A stretch of DNA of 64,000 bases from Candidatus Dormiibacterota bacterium (GTDB taxonomy: Bacteria > Vulcanimicrobiota > Vulcanimicrobiia > Vulcanimicrobiales > Vulcanimicrobiaceae): contig DATKQG010000038.1 of NCBI GenBank assembly GCA_035532835.1, forward strand, positions 19,144 through 83,143, in the 5' to 3' direction. The position numbers and the translations under genes were made by a program. The notes under the pieces were generated by a model. That model saw nothing but the letters and a program-made list of their open reading frames with translations, was not told the DNA's origin and ran no database searches. Positions 51,850-60,069 of the stretch are shown in pieces (the first letter of the stretch is position 1; every line of letters starts with the position of its first letter).

Positions 51850-52775
51850 CACGATGCTCCGATGCCCTTGAGCGGCCATAAGTCCCGCGCCGGACGCCGA
51901 TACTTTGCCAGCAGTAATGCGGCGTAGGGAAGATACTTCCATCCGGCTCTCTGGGCGAGCGTCGCGCGGTAGTAGCGCCATGCGGTCTCCCAGTCGCCGT
52001 TTATGCGGGCATACGAGCAGACGCAATGGAGCGATCTCATGTACTCGCGTTTAATGTACGGAAGATACCGTGCCGGCGGTTGCTCGCGAAGCATTAGCGC
52101 AAACATCTCTGCGACCCCTTGTACATATCGGGGATCCTTCGAGGACGAGCCTGGGGTATCGTAGACGTTAAAGGTCATTTCCGGGACGAAGCGCACGCGT
52201 CGCTCCAGCGCAACGCGGAATGCGATGAGCGTCCATTCGCAGTGTTGTGAAACGTTGTCAAAATACTTTTGGCCGACGGTCCGGGTGCGGAAGGTAGCAC
52301 CGTTTGATGCCATCCAGTTCTTCCCGCAGAGCAACGGCAGCACGTAATCATCGTGAAACATCCGCACGTCTGGGAATACGTGGCGCCGCGTCCCCTGCGT
52401 GAAATAGTAGCCGTTTGTCGCCAGGCAATCGACAGTTGGATCCTCGAGAAGATAGGCTATTCGAGAGCGAAGGGCATTCGGTAGAAACTCATCGTCATCG
52501 TCGATAAACGAGAAAAATGATCCCGAAACGAGCGATCGGCCGACGGTGGTTGCAATGGCGCTATCCCGTTTGTCTATGTAGAAGACCGATATGCGTTCGT
52601 CATGCTGCGCGCGGCAAAAGAACTCGGCGTCGAAAGATGCGCCGTTGACGACCAGCACGAGTGTGACATCGACGTCAGCTTGAGAGAGCGCGGATGGGAT
52701 CGATCGAAGAAGCAGCGGGACGCGCTCTGCTTCGCCCGTCGTTCGGATCACGACCGTGACGGTCGGAGCGCTCAC
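51846..52775 (-). CDS. GT2 glycosyltransferase
   Basis: A 309-residue GT-A family 2 enzyme. TVTVVIRTTGEAERVPLLLR marks the nucleotide site, GRSLVSGSFFSFIDDDDEFL carries the DxD-type metal motif (DDDDE), and TRTVGQKYFDNVSQHCEWTL carries an acceptor-side acidic motif. The C-terminus is helical without membrane segments. The start is GTG, overlapping the HATPase-like stop by 4 bases, and its own stop overlaps the fusion transferase. Donor and acceptor are unknown. Confidence 0.87.
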   Translation of the reverse strand: MSAPTVTVVIRTTGEAERVPLLLRSIPSALSQADVDVTLVLVVNGASFDAEFFCRAQHDERISVFYIDKRDSAIATTVGRSLVSGSFFSFIDDDDEFLPNALRSRIAYLLEDPTVDCLATNGYYFTQGTRRHVFPDVRMFHDDYVLPLLCGKNWMASNGATFRTRTVGQKYFDNVSQHCEWTLIAFRVALERRVRFVPEMTFNVYDTPGSSSKDPRYVQGVAEMFALMLREQPPARYLPYIKREYMRSLHCVCSYARINGDWETAWRYYRATLAQRAGWKYLPYAALLLAKYRRPARDLWPLKGIGASW

Positions 52776-53143
52776 GCCGGGCCCGATTGTTTGTCAAGGC
52801 GAAAGCGAAAGTGCACCCGAACGTGGTTTCCCTGCTCCGATTTATCGATCTCCATCTCGTGCCCCAGGTAATCTAAAAGGCCGTCGATGAGCGGGTAGAC
52901 GCGCCGATACCACGGGTCGCCTTGGCCCCAGCATTCCAAAATCGCTCCGTCCGGCGCCGAGACCACTTCGACGGCGATTCCGCCCAACGGATTCGTGGAC
53001 TCGACGGTGAGAATTTCGTCGGTGAGCATTTTGATAAAAACGCGATCTTTATCCGACGGACCGTACCCTATCAGTTCGGCGGCGACCGCGCAGCGAATCG
53101 CACGCACGGAATCGTTATCTCGCGTGTCGATAGCCCACCTCAT
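52772..53143 (-). CDS. Small degenerate HATPase (RsbW-like) domain protein
   Basis: A 123-residue protein. MRWAIDTRDNDSVRAIRCAV and DRVFIKMLTDEILTVEST resemble the opening strand and N-box helix of anti-sigma-factor-type GHKL ATPases. AILECWGQGDPWYRR is in the place of the G1 (DxGxG) box. HVRVHFRF would be the last strand. The N-box Asn and clear glycine loops are missing, so ATP binding is doubtful. It starts 3 bases after the Cys-rich mini-protein and overlaps the GT2 gene by 4 bases. A regulatory role at the head of the exopolysaccharide operon is inferred from position. Confidence 0.5.
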   Translation of the reverse strand: MRWAIDTRDNDSVRAIRCAVAAELIGYGPSDKDRVFIKMLTDEILTVESTNPLGGIAVEVVSAPDGAILECWGQGDPWYRRVYPLIDGLLDYLGHEMEIDKSEQGNHVRVHFRFRLDKQSGPA

Positions 53144-53146
53144 GTT

Positions 53147-53362
53147 TCAGAACTGCCCGAAACGATGCGGCACGTGCGTCTTGATTGCGATCGGGCGCAT
53201 CGGTTCGACTGTTGCGTTGCATTGGGCGCATCGTAACGCGGACCCCAGGGCGCGGACGACGTGTGTCCCGCAAAAGGCAGCGACGCACGCGCGATCGCTA
53301 CACATGTAGATCGCGCGTGCGAGACAGTAATGCCGGCGTCCTAACTGCGAACAACGAACCAT
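53147..53362 (-). CDS. Small cysteine-rich (zinc-ribbon-like) protein
   Basis: A 71-residue protein with seven cysteines in its first 48 residues. The pattern is CSQLGRRHYC, YMCSDRACVAAFCGTH, then LRCAQCNA, which looks like a treble-clef or zinc-ribbon site with CxxC as the second ligand pair. It is easily missed because it is short, but GGGAGGG lies 8 bases before the ATG, and the gene ends 3 bases before the HATPase-like start. It therefore looks like the first gene of the - strand exopolysaccharide operon. No family is recognised. A DNA- or protein-binding regulator is possible. Confidence 0.6.
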   Translation of the reverse strand: MVRCSQLGRRHYCLARAIYMCSDRACVAAFCGTHVVRALGSALRCAQCNATVEPMRPIAIKTHVPHRFGQF

Positions 53363-53760
53363 GTGAGAGCCCTCCCAAAGCTAGCCACCGTCTGTTGCGG
53401 AACGTATGCACGTAGTATGAGGGTAAACGATGCGATTCCAACCACGTCTGCCCGAAATTCCCAGCGTTGTAACCCGAACGGCCTAAGATGGCGATTCAAT
53501 GCACACAACGTTTTCGCAGAAGTGCATAACATGCAAACCGCGGAGCGTCGGAGGTTCTAACCGCAGGCGTGGGCTCGCTCGCGACCTAGGTCTTTGGTAG
53601 CAAGTGAAGCGGGACGTTTTCGGCCGTCGCATGCGCCATTTGTTGTCCGCCCGCTTCAAAGGACCCATTAAATAATGCGTCGTTTGGGGACTACGGTACC
53701 GTAGGCGTTTTGATAGACTACGGAGACCAGGTCTTTTATCACTGGTTAAGAGGTTCGATT
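53363..53760. promoter_or_regulatory. 398-base divergent intergenic region between the EPS operon and the NarL-type regulator
   Basis: No gene is seen here. It should hold both divergent promoters. On the - strand, TTGGAA and CATACT spaced 16 bases apart (about 53410-53440) are a candidate promoter for the Cys-rich gene. Inverted 9-base arms TGAAGCGGG (53605-53613) and CCCGCTTCA (53650-53658) could form a long-loop RNA structure. A 14-base palindrome lies at 53691. These are pattern observations only. Confidence 0.45.
53691..53704. promoter_or_regulatory. Perfect 14-base palindrome, candidate operator
   Basis: CTACGGTACCGTAG is perfectly self-complementary. A further half-site CTACGG occurs at 53718-53723. 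Both lie within 70 bases upstream of the NarL-type regulator start, in the divergent promoter region, which suits an autoregulatory or co-regulatory site. Confidence 0.45.
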
Positions 53761-54435
53761 GTGCTTTCTTCCACCGTTTCCACAACCGTCGGCACTGCCG
53801 CTACAGCAACCACGACTCGCCTGTTTATCATCGAAAGCCAGGCGTTATTCGCAAAGGCGTTATACCACGTCTTCGGGCAAGACCCGTCGCTGCAGATTTG
53901 CGGCGACGCGCAAGGCGTCGTGGCGGCAACCCTTATCAAAGCGAATCCAAACCTGATCCTGCTCGATTTGGATGGAGTCCAGGTCAATTTAGAGCAAGCG
54001 ATGTCGGCGTGTCACGATGCCGTCCCCAATGCGAAGGTGTGCGTGCTTTCGATCCGTCCGCAAGCCGAGGTGATGCAGCACTGCTTGAGCGCGGGAGCCG
54101 AAGCGTTCATCGTGAAGGACATCATGCCGTCCGAATTATTGCGAGCCGTAAAGATGGTCGGGGCCGGCATGAATTACGTGGACCCGCGCGTGGCGGGCGG
54201 CCTGCTGCGTCGCCGGAGCCAATATAACGGACGCCCGGACATCAACGAGATGTCGCCGCGTGAAATTGAGGTCATCCGTCTTATCGCCGAAGGCCTCTCG
54301 AACAAAGAGATCAGCGTGCATCTCTTGCTCTCGGAGAAGACGGTCAAGAATCACCTCAGCCGCATTTTTTCAAAGCTCAATATTTGCTCGCGCTCGCAAG
54401 CGGCCGTGTACGCAATCAAAAACGGCCTGGTATAG
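53761..54435 (+). CDS. NarL/FixJ-family response regulator (LuxR-type HTH)
   Basis: A 224-residue regulator. The N-terminal receiver domain (about 20-140) has LFIIESQALFAKALYHVFG, LILLDLDGVQV (phospho-Asp) and EAFIVKDIMPSELLRAV (conserved Lys). The N-terminal acidic pair is only partly kept (ES). A linker leads to a GerE/LuxR HTH at about 160-224: MSPREIEVIRLIAEGLSNKE, then LLLSEKTVKNHLSRIFSKL. GTG at 53761 was chosen because AAGAGG sits 7 bases upstream; an earlier TTG at 53710 has no such site. It is divergent from the exopolysaccharide operon and a candidate regulator of it. Confidence 0.87.
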   Translation: MLSSTVSTTVGTAATATTTRLFIIESQALFAKALYHVFGQDPSLQICGDAQGVVAATLIKANPNLILLDLDGVQVNLEQAMSACHDAVPNAKVCVLSIRPQAEVMQHCLSAGAEAFIVKDIMPSELLRAVKMVGAGMNYVDPRVAGGLLRRRSQYNGRPDINEMSPREIEVIRLIAEGLSNKEISVHLLLSEKTVKNHLSRIFSKLNICSRSQAAVYAIKNGLV

Positions 54436-54490
54436 CGCGGGAGCGCCGCGATCCCGCAACCCTTATACCGATTGAGCGGTCCACTTGGGC

Positions 54491-55564
54491 ATGAGTTCCT
54501 TGTTTTCGCCGATCGATCTTCGCGGCGTTCATCTCGATAATCGCATCGTGGTTTCGCCGATGTGCCAGTACTCGGCGCAGGGCGGCGTCGGCAACGATTG
54601 GCACGTCGTCAATCTGGGGCATTTGGCGCTGGGCGGAGCGAGCCTCGCCTTCTTTGAAGCCACGCACGTGAGCCCGGAGGGGCGCATTACGCCCAGATGC
54701 CTGGGCCTCTACGGCGACGAGCACGAAGCCGCGATGCGCCGTGTCGTCGACTACATTCACCGTTGGACGCCTGCGAAAGTCGGCGTCCAACTCGCGCATG
54801 CCGGGCGCAAAGGCTCGACGTTTGCCCCATGGGAGGGCAACGGCTCGGTGACCGGCCCCGATAAGTGGCAGACCGTGGCACCATCGGCGATTCCGTTCGA
54901 CGCGTGGGACGTTCCGATGGCGCTCGACGACGCGGGCTTACAAAAGGTCAAGCGCGATTTCGCGGCTTCGGCCGAGCGTTCGATTCGTATCGGCATCGAC
55001 GTTATCGAGTTGCATTTCGCGCACGGTTACCTCGCGCACCAATTCCTCTCGCCGCTCTCGAATCAGCGAACGGATGCGTACGGCGGCTCGCTGGAAAACC
55101 GGATGCGTTTTCCGCTCGAACTCTTCGATGCGGTGCGCTCGGCCGTACCGCAAGATACTCCGGTCGGCGTCCGGATCTCGGCGACCGATTGGGTGCCCGG
55201 CGGTTGGGATCTCGAGCAGTCGATCGCCTTCGCCCATGCGCTCAAAGCGCGCGGATGCGATTTCATCGATGTCTCGTCCGGCGGCCTCTCGCCCGATCAA
55301 CAGATCCCGTTGGGCCCCGGTTACCAGGTGGAGTTCTCGCGGGAGATTCGCAGACAGGCGGCCATCTTTACGATGAGCGTCGGCATGATCGTCGACCCCC
55401 AGCTCGCCGAGCGCATCGTCGCCGAAGGCGATGCCGATATGGTGGAACTGGCGCGCGGCTTCCTGCGCGACCCGCGATGGGCCTGGACTGCCGCCGACCA
55501 GCTTGGGGCCGAAGTTTTCGTCCCGCCGCAGTATGCGCGGGCTCGCAAGACCCTGCGCCCTTAG
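54491..55564 (+). CDS. Old yellow enzyme-family NADH:flavin oxidoreductase (YqjM-like)
   Basis: A 357-residue FMN-dependent TIM-barrel ene-reductase. LFSPIDLRGVHLDNRIVVSPMCQYSA opens the barrel (seen as two short stretches). The Cys in PMCQYSA is the redox-sensing Cys of the YqjM class. QLAHAGRKGS and FAHGYLAHQFLSPLSNQRTD carry the substrate His pair and family motif. ELARGFLRDPRWAW closes the FMN phosphate site. Members reduce activated C=C bonds or xenobiotics. It lies 55 bases after the regulator and 101 before etfB, so it may be monocistronic. Confidence 0.92.
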   Translation: MSSLFSPIDLRGVHLDNRIVVSPMCQYSAQGGVGNDWHVVNLGHLALGGASLAFFEATHVSPEGRITPRCLGLYGDEHEAAMRRVVDYIHRWTPAKVGVQLAHAGRKGSTFAPWEGNGSVTGPDKWQTVAPSAIPFDAWDVPMALDDAGLQKVKRDFAASAERSIRIGIDVIELHFAHGYLAHQFLSPLSNQRTDAYGGSLENRMRFPLELFDAVRSAVPQDTPVGVRISATDWVPGGWDLEQSIAFAHALKARGCDFIDVSSGGLSPDQQIPLGPGYQVEFSREIRRQAAIFTMSVGMIVDPQLAERIVAEGDADMVELARGFLRDPRWAWTAADQLGAEVFVPPQYARARKTLRP

Positions 55565-55665
55565 TCGCAGCTACGCAAACTCGTCGGGATATCAGCAGGG
55601 AGAGACGCGGCCCGGCACTAATGGGCCCGGGTTCCCCCCACACGCTTACGAGGTCATGAGTCCAC

Positions 55666-56454
55666 GTGAAGATCGTGGTTACGGTCAAGCTTGTGCCGGA
55701 TCCCAATGCGGAAAAACGCATCGATCCGGCGACGAAGCGGCTGGTTCGCACCGGTGTAGAAACGGTGTTGAATCCCTATGACGAGTACGCTCTCGAAGCG
55801 GCTCTGCAGATCAAAGAAAAGGTTGGCGGCGATTCGACCGTCACCGTGTTCTCTATGGCTCCCGAGTCGCTCAAAGAGACGCTCCGCAAGGCGCTCGCAA
55901 TGGGTGCGGACGATGCCGTGCTCCTAACGGACGCGGGGCTCGAAGGCAGCGACGTTTGGGCGTCTTCCTACGCCATCGCGCACGCGCTCAAGAAACAGCC
56001 GTTCGATCTTCTGATCGTCGGCGGTCTCACGGACGACGGCAGCACCGGCGCCGTGCCGGGTGCGCTGGCCGAATACCTGGGCTTGCCTCTGGTGACGAAC
56101 GCGCGCAAGGCCGAGGTGGTCGAGGGCAAGCTGCAGATCGAACGCGAGACCGACACCGGTTATCAAATCGTGCACGGGCCGCTGCCCTGCGTGATCACGA
56201 CCGCCCTAACCTTCGGCGAGCCGCGTTACGCCTCGCTCAAGGGCATCATGGGCGCAAAGAAAAAGACGATCGCAACGCTCGCACTGAGCGATCTCGGCCT
56301 GGATCAGCCGGTCGGAACCGCCGGCTCGAAGACCGAGTTGCTCGGCTTCGCGCCGCCCGCCGCTCGCGGCAAGGGTCGCATCGTTGAGGCTGCCGACGGT
56401 CCGTCAGGCGCCGAGGCGATCTTCGATTTCCTTAAAGAAAAGAAGCTGGTCTGA
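55666..56454 (+). CDS. etfB: Electron transfer flavoprotein subunit beta
   Basis: A 262-residue ETF beta subunit. KIVVTVKLVPDPNAEKRIDP opens the protein, and NPYDEYALEAALQIKEK is the family signature. The loop ADDAVLLTDAGLEGSD and GGLTDDGSTGAVPGALAEYLG form the AMP/domain interface. ETF accepts electrons from acyl-CoA and other dehydrogenases for the quinone pool. The GTG start was chosen because an out-of-frame ATG lies just upstream. The stop overlaps etfA by one base. Confidence 0.94.
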   Translation: MKIVVTVKLVPDPNAEKRIDPATKRLVRTGVETVLNPYDEYALEAALQIKEKVGGDSTVTVFSMAPESLKETLRKALAMGADDAVLLTDAGLEGSDVWASSYAIAHALKKQPFDLLIVGGLTDDGSTGAVPGALAEYLGLPLVTNARKAEVVEGKLQIERETDTGYQIVHGPLPCVITTALTFGEPRYASLKGIMGAKKKTIATLALSDLGLDQPVGTAGSKTELLGFAPPAARGKGRIVEAADGPSGAEAIFDFLKEKKLV

Positions 56455-57431
56455 TGAAGAACGTCATCGTTTACGTCCAACACAAGAACGGCCAAACGCC
56501 CAAGGTGACCTTCGAGCTCGCCACGCAGGCTCGTACCCTGGCGGATTCGCTCGGCGGCACGGCGCATGCGGTGGTCGTCGGTGCGGGCTCAACCGCGCTT
56601 GCCGAAAAGCTCAAGGCCTACCCGCTCGACACCGTGCACGTCAACGACGATGCCGACGTCGACGGCTTTCTCCTCGATCCGGTCATCGACTATCTCGAAG
56701 CCGCCGCAAAGGCCGTCGGCCCGGCGCTGATCCTCGTGCCCAACACGCTCACCGGGCGGGATGTGGCGGGGCGGCTTGTCGGACGGCTGCATGCCGGCAT
56801 CGGCGCCGACGTCACCGAGTTTCGCATCGAAGGCGGCACGGTCGCCTGCATTTCACCGAAAATGGGCGGCGCCGCGGTCACCACGTGCCTGCTCAAGCCG
56901 GCCGATTACGGCATCGCCACGGTGCGCCCGAATGCGTTCGCGGCGGTTTCGGGCGGCAGCGGGGCATCGATTGCCGCGCTGGCCAAGCCGGCTGGGGCGA
57001 GCTACGCGCTCGCGGTCGATAAAGATGTAGAAGAAGGCACCGGCGAGATGGCGCTCGAGGAAGCGCCGGCAGTGATTGCCGGGGGACGCGGCCTGGGTGG
57101 CCCGGGGCCCTTCGAAACGCTGCTCAAGCCGCTGGCCGACGCGCTCGGCGGTGCCGTCGGTGCGTCGCGCGCGGCGGCCGATGCGGGCTGGGTACCGTAT
57201 AGCCTGCAGATCGGACAGACCGGTAAAACGGTGAGCCCGAACCTGTACGTCGCGGTCGGTATCTCGGGTGCGATCCAACATAAAGTCGGGATGCGTTCCT
57301 CGGGAACGATCGTCTCCATCAACAAAGATGGCCAAGCCCCAATCGCCGAATTCTCGGATCTGACGGTTGTCGGCGATGCTTTTGCTATCGTACCGGAACT
57401 CACCAAGCTGATCCAAGCCTCGAAGGCTTAA
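56454..57431 (+). CDS. etfA: Electron transfer flavoprotein subunit alpha
   Basis: A 325-residue ETF alpha subunit. The N-terminal domain runs to about residue 190. The C-terminal FAD domain carries VIAGGRGLGGPGPFETLLKP, the segment GAVGASRAAADAGWVPYSLQ, then IGQTGKTVSPNLYVAVGISG and AIQHKVGMRSSGTIVSINKD, the FAD-binding signature, and DLTVVGDAFAIVPEL. It forms the heterodimer with EtfB. No ETF-quinone oxidoreductase gene is in the window. Confidence 0.95.
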   Translation: MKNVIVYVQHKNGQTPKVTFELATQARTLADSLGGTAHAVVVGAGSTALAEKLKAYPLDTVHVNDDADVDGFLLDPVIDYLEAAAKAVGPALILVPNTLTGRDVAGRLVGRLHAGIGADVTEFRIEGGTVACISPKMGGAAVTTCLLKPADYGIATVRPNAFAAVSGGSGASIAALAKPAGASYALAVDKDVEEGTGEMALEEAPAVIAGGRGLGGPGPFETLLKPLADALGGAVGASRAAADAGWVPYSLQIGQTGKTVSPNLYVAVGISGAIQHKVGMRSSGTIVSINKDGQAPIAEFSDLTVVGDAFAIVPELTKLIQASKA

Positions 57432-57444
57432 AAAACACCCATGG

Positions 57445-57478
57445 CGTGACGAATGCGGGCGTTCCCGCGTTCGTTACG
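57445..57478. other. Strong hairpin between etfA and the TPR gene
   Basis: Arms CGTGACGAATGCGGG and CCCGCGTTCGTTACG pair over 15 positions with two G-U pairs around a CGTT loop. The hairpin begins 13 bases after the etfA stop and ends 21 before the TPR-gene start. Only AAAA and TT tracts are nearby, so it is a poor intrinsic terminator. It may protect the etfBA mRNA 3' end or act in the TPR gene leader. Confidence 0.5.
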
Positions 57479-57499
57479 TTGAAAAAGGAAAACGACGTC

Positions 57500-59032
57500 T
57501 TGAAACGATTCGCTCTCGCCGCTCTGATGGCTCTCGGTTTTGCCGCCGCCATTGCCGCTACATCGCCCCACGCCGATGCCGGACTCTTCGGAGGAAAGCC
57601 GGCCGCGTCGCCGACCCCGTCGGCGTCGCCGTCGCCACTGCCGACCGCATCGCCCGAGCCACCGAGCGTCGCGATCCCGCGGCTCCAAGCCAAGCTCAAA
57701 GCGAATCCAAACGACCAGCAAGCGCTGGTCGAACTCGCGGGACAATTCTTGGGGATCAATCGCCCCGATCTCGCCGTGCAAGTCACGCAGCATCTCTTGC
57801 AGCTCGGAAATAAGACCGCGCAGGTGTACTACCTCGACGGCTACTCACAGCAGCAGTTGGGGAATATCCCGGCCGCGGTTGCCGACCTCGAGCAAGCCTC
57901 CAATCTCGACCCGACAAACCTGGGCGTGCTCGGCGAACTCTCGACGCTCTACCTCCGAACGAACCGTCCGACCGACGCAGAGCGCATCGCGAACCGTGCC
58001 GTCACGTTTAATCCCAAGGAGCCGCAGGCATACAGCGCCCTGGGCGCCGTCTACGGTGCGGAGCAGAAGTGGGATCAGGCGCGTGCGGAATTTGAAAAAG
58101 CGTATGCGCTCGATCCGAAAGATCCGCAGCCGCTCTACGAGATCACGCAAACGTGGGCTCAACAGAACAACATCCCCATGGCGTTAAAGGCCGTCGATCG
58201 CGCGATCGCCGTCTCGCCGAAGGACGTCGATCTTCTCACGCTCAAGGCCGATCTCTACGCTCGTCAGCACGACGATGCGCACGCGTCCTCGGCTTACGAT
58301 GACGCGTTCGTGGCTGCCACGACCGACGATGAAAAAGTCGCGATCCTCGTTCGTAAGGCTGCGTACTTTTCGGGCGAGAAGAAGCCGGACCAGGCGACGG
58401 CCGTCTTCCAACAACTGCTCGCCCAATTTCCGAAGAACGCGCAGGCGCGCGTCGCGTACGGCGATTACTTTGCCTCGCAGAAGAACATCACTAGCGCGCA
58501 GCAGCAATGGCAATTGGCGCTCGGCCTCGACCCGAACAATGGCCCCGCGCTCCTCTCGCTCGGACAGGTAGCCCTCGGACAGAATAAGATCACCGACGCG
58601 ATCGGATATCTCAAGCGTCTGACCGTTGCCGCGCCCAATGCGCAGGGCTTCGCCCTTTTGGGCCAGGCATATTTCGCCTCCCACAACTACACCGGACAAC
58701 GCGATGCCTGCAGCAAGAGCTTCCAGATCCAGCGTTCGCCCCAGACGCTCGGGTGCATCGCCGGTGCGGATTTCGAGCTGAAGAATTACAAGGAAGCCTC
58801 GCAGATCTTCGACGTTCTCGATAAGGCCGCTCCGCAGTTCTTAACGGCGCAGCCGGAGTACCTGTTCATGGCCGGTAAGGCGTACCAGCAGACGAATCAG
58901 CGCGATAAGGCCCTCCACGCGTATCGCCGCGTTCTGCCGCTGATGAAGCGCGGTAGCCCCCTGTACAAGCAGGTGGTAGCCGCGATCGCGCAGCTCTCCA
59001 AGCCGGTTCCCGCAAAGAAAAAGAAGGGCTAA
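57500..59032 (+). CDS. Exported TPR-repeat protein
   Basis: A 510-residue protein. A signal peptide (LKRFALAALMALGFAAAIAA) is followed by a Pro/Ser/Ala linker (residues about 33-55). About ten tetratricopeptide repeats follow (for example AVADLEQASNLDPTNLGVLG, ARAEFEKAYALDPKDPQPLY, AQQQWQLALGLDPNNGPALL). The end is a Lys-rich tail (PAKKKKG). TPR scaffolds bind protein partners. Here it would work in the periplasm or on the outer membrane. The TTG start was chosen because the signal peptide begins there and a GGA-type Shine-Dalgarno precedes it. The partner is unknown. Confidence 0.82.
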   Translation: MKRFALAALMALGFAAAIAATSPHADAGLFGGKPAASPTPSASPSPLPTASPEPPSVAIPRLQAKLKANPNDQQALVELAGQFLGINRPDLAVQVTQHLLQLGNKTAQVYYLDGYSQQQLGNIPAAVADLEQASNLDPTNLGVLGELSTLYLRTNRPTDAERIANRAVTFNPKEPQAYSALGAVYGAEQKWDQARAEFEKAYALDPKDPQPLYEITQTWAQQNNIPMALKAVDRAIAVSPKDVDLLTLKADLYARQHDDAHASSAYDDAFVAATTDDEKVAILVRKAAYFSGEKKPDQATAVFQQLLAQFPKNAQARVAYGDYFASQKNITSAQQQWQLALGLDPNNGPALLSLGQVALGQNKITDAIGYLKRLTVAAPNAQGFALLGQAYFASHNYTGQRDACSKSFQIQRSPQTLGCIAGADFELKNYKEASQIFDVLDKAAPQFLTAQPEYLFMAGKAYQQTNQRDKALHAYRRVLPLMKRGSPLYKQVVAAIAQLSKPVPAKKKKG

Positions 59033-59051
59033 CCGCCGGGCGGCAACCTCG

Positions 59052-60056
59052 TTGCGCTTCGTCACCGACGACATCTACGGCGACCATCTCCGCGGGCTCG
59101 GGCATCCTGAATCGCCCGACCGCGTGGAGGTGGTCGCTGCGCGTTTACGGGCGCGCGGGCTTTTGAACCACACGCTCGCCGCGCGCGACGCGACCGACGC
59201 CGACATCGTGCGCGTGCACGATGCGGCGTATCTCGAATTGGTCAAACGAGAGATCGGCGCGCTGGAGACGCCGCGCTATCTCTCCACCGGCGACGTCGTC
59301 GTCGACGCGCACTCGCTAACGATTGCACGCCGTGCAGCCGGCGGTGCGATCGTCGCGCTCGAGCATGCGGCGGCCGCGGGAGAGGCGGCGTTCGCGTTGG
59401 TGCGACCGCCGGGCCATCACGCCGAATCCGCGCGCGGTATGGGCTTTTGCCTCTTTAATAACGCGGCGATCGCCGCCCGCGCATATCAAGCACGGCACGG
59501 GGGCGACGTGTTGATCGTCGATTTCGATTACCACCACGGCAACGGCACGCAAAGCGTCGCCGGCGACGGCCTCTCGTACGTCTCGACGCATGCGTCACCG
59601 GCTTATCCGGGAACCGGACAAGAGAGCGAGATGCGGGGTGACGCGCTCATAGCAAACGTCCCGCTGCCGGTAAGGGGGATTGCGACCGAAGCTTTCGTCG
59701 CCATTTGGGAGCGCCTGTTGACGCAGGTCGTGCGACGGCTGCGCCCATCGGCCATCGTCGTCAGCGCCGGCTTCGACTACGTTCGCGGCGATCCGGTCGG
59801 CGATTTAGGGGTTGAGGTCGAAGCCGCCGGAGCCTTGGCCGCCGCCATCGGCGCGGTGGCCGGAGCGTTCTGCGGCGGTCGCGTAGCCTACGTTCTCGAA
59901 GGCGGTTACGACATCGATGCGCTCGCAGCGTCGATCGCGCTGATAGCGCGGTGCGTGGATCGCGGCGATTATGCGCCGAGCGGCGCGCACGCATCCGCAA
60001 TCCCCGCGCGCGAGTCGCTACTGCTGGATCGCATCGAAGATCTCTCGGGCGACTAG
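59052..60056 (+). CDS. Class II histone deacetylase-like (acetoin utilisation family) deacetylase
   Basis: A 334-residue zinc-dependent deacetylase. The N-terminus has DDIYGDHLRGLGHPESPDRV. ALVRPPGHHAESARGMGFCL carries the catalytic His pair, VLIVDFDYHHGNGTQ the Asp/His zinc ligands, and VSAGFDYVRGDPVGDLGV the second Asp ligand. VLEGGYDIDALAAS carries the GGY lid motif, with the Tyr intact. Bacterial members remove acetyl groups from small molecules (polyamines) or from protein lysines. The start is TTG, 19 bases after the TPR gene. An Acs, whose activity is commonly acetyl-lysine controlled, is encoded far away at 5-7 kb. Confidence 0.9.
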   Translation: MRFVTDDIYGDHLRGLGHPESPDRVEVVAARLRARGLLNHTLAARDATDADIVRVHDAAYLELVKREIGALETPRYLSTGDVVVDAHSLTIARRAAGGAIVALEHAAAAGEAAFALVRPPGHHAESARGMGFCLFNNAAIAARAYQARHGGDVLIVDFDYHHGNGTQSVAGDGLSYVSTHASPAYPGTGQESEMRGDALIANVPLPVRGIATEAFVAIWERLLTQVVRRLRPSAIVVSAGFDYVRGDPVGDLGVEVEAAGALAAAIGAVAGAFCGGRVAYVLEGGYDIDALAASIALIARCVDRGDYAPSGAHASAIPARESLLLDRIEDLSGD

Positions 60057-60069
60057 CGGCCCGAAGCGG

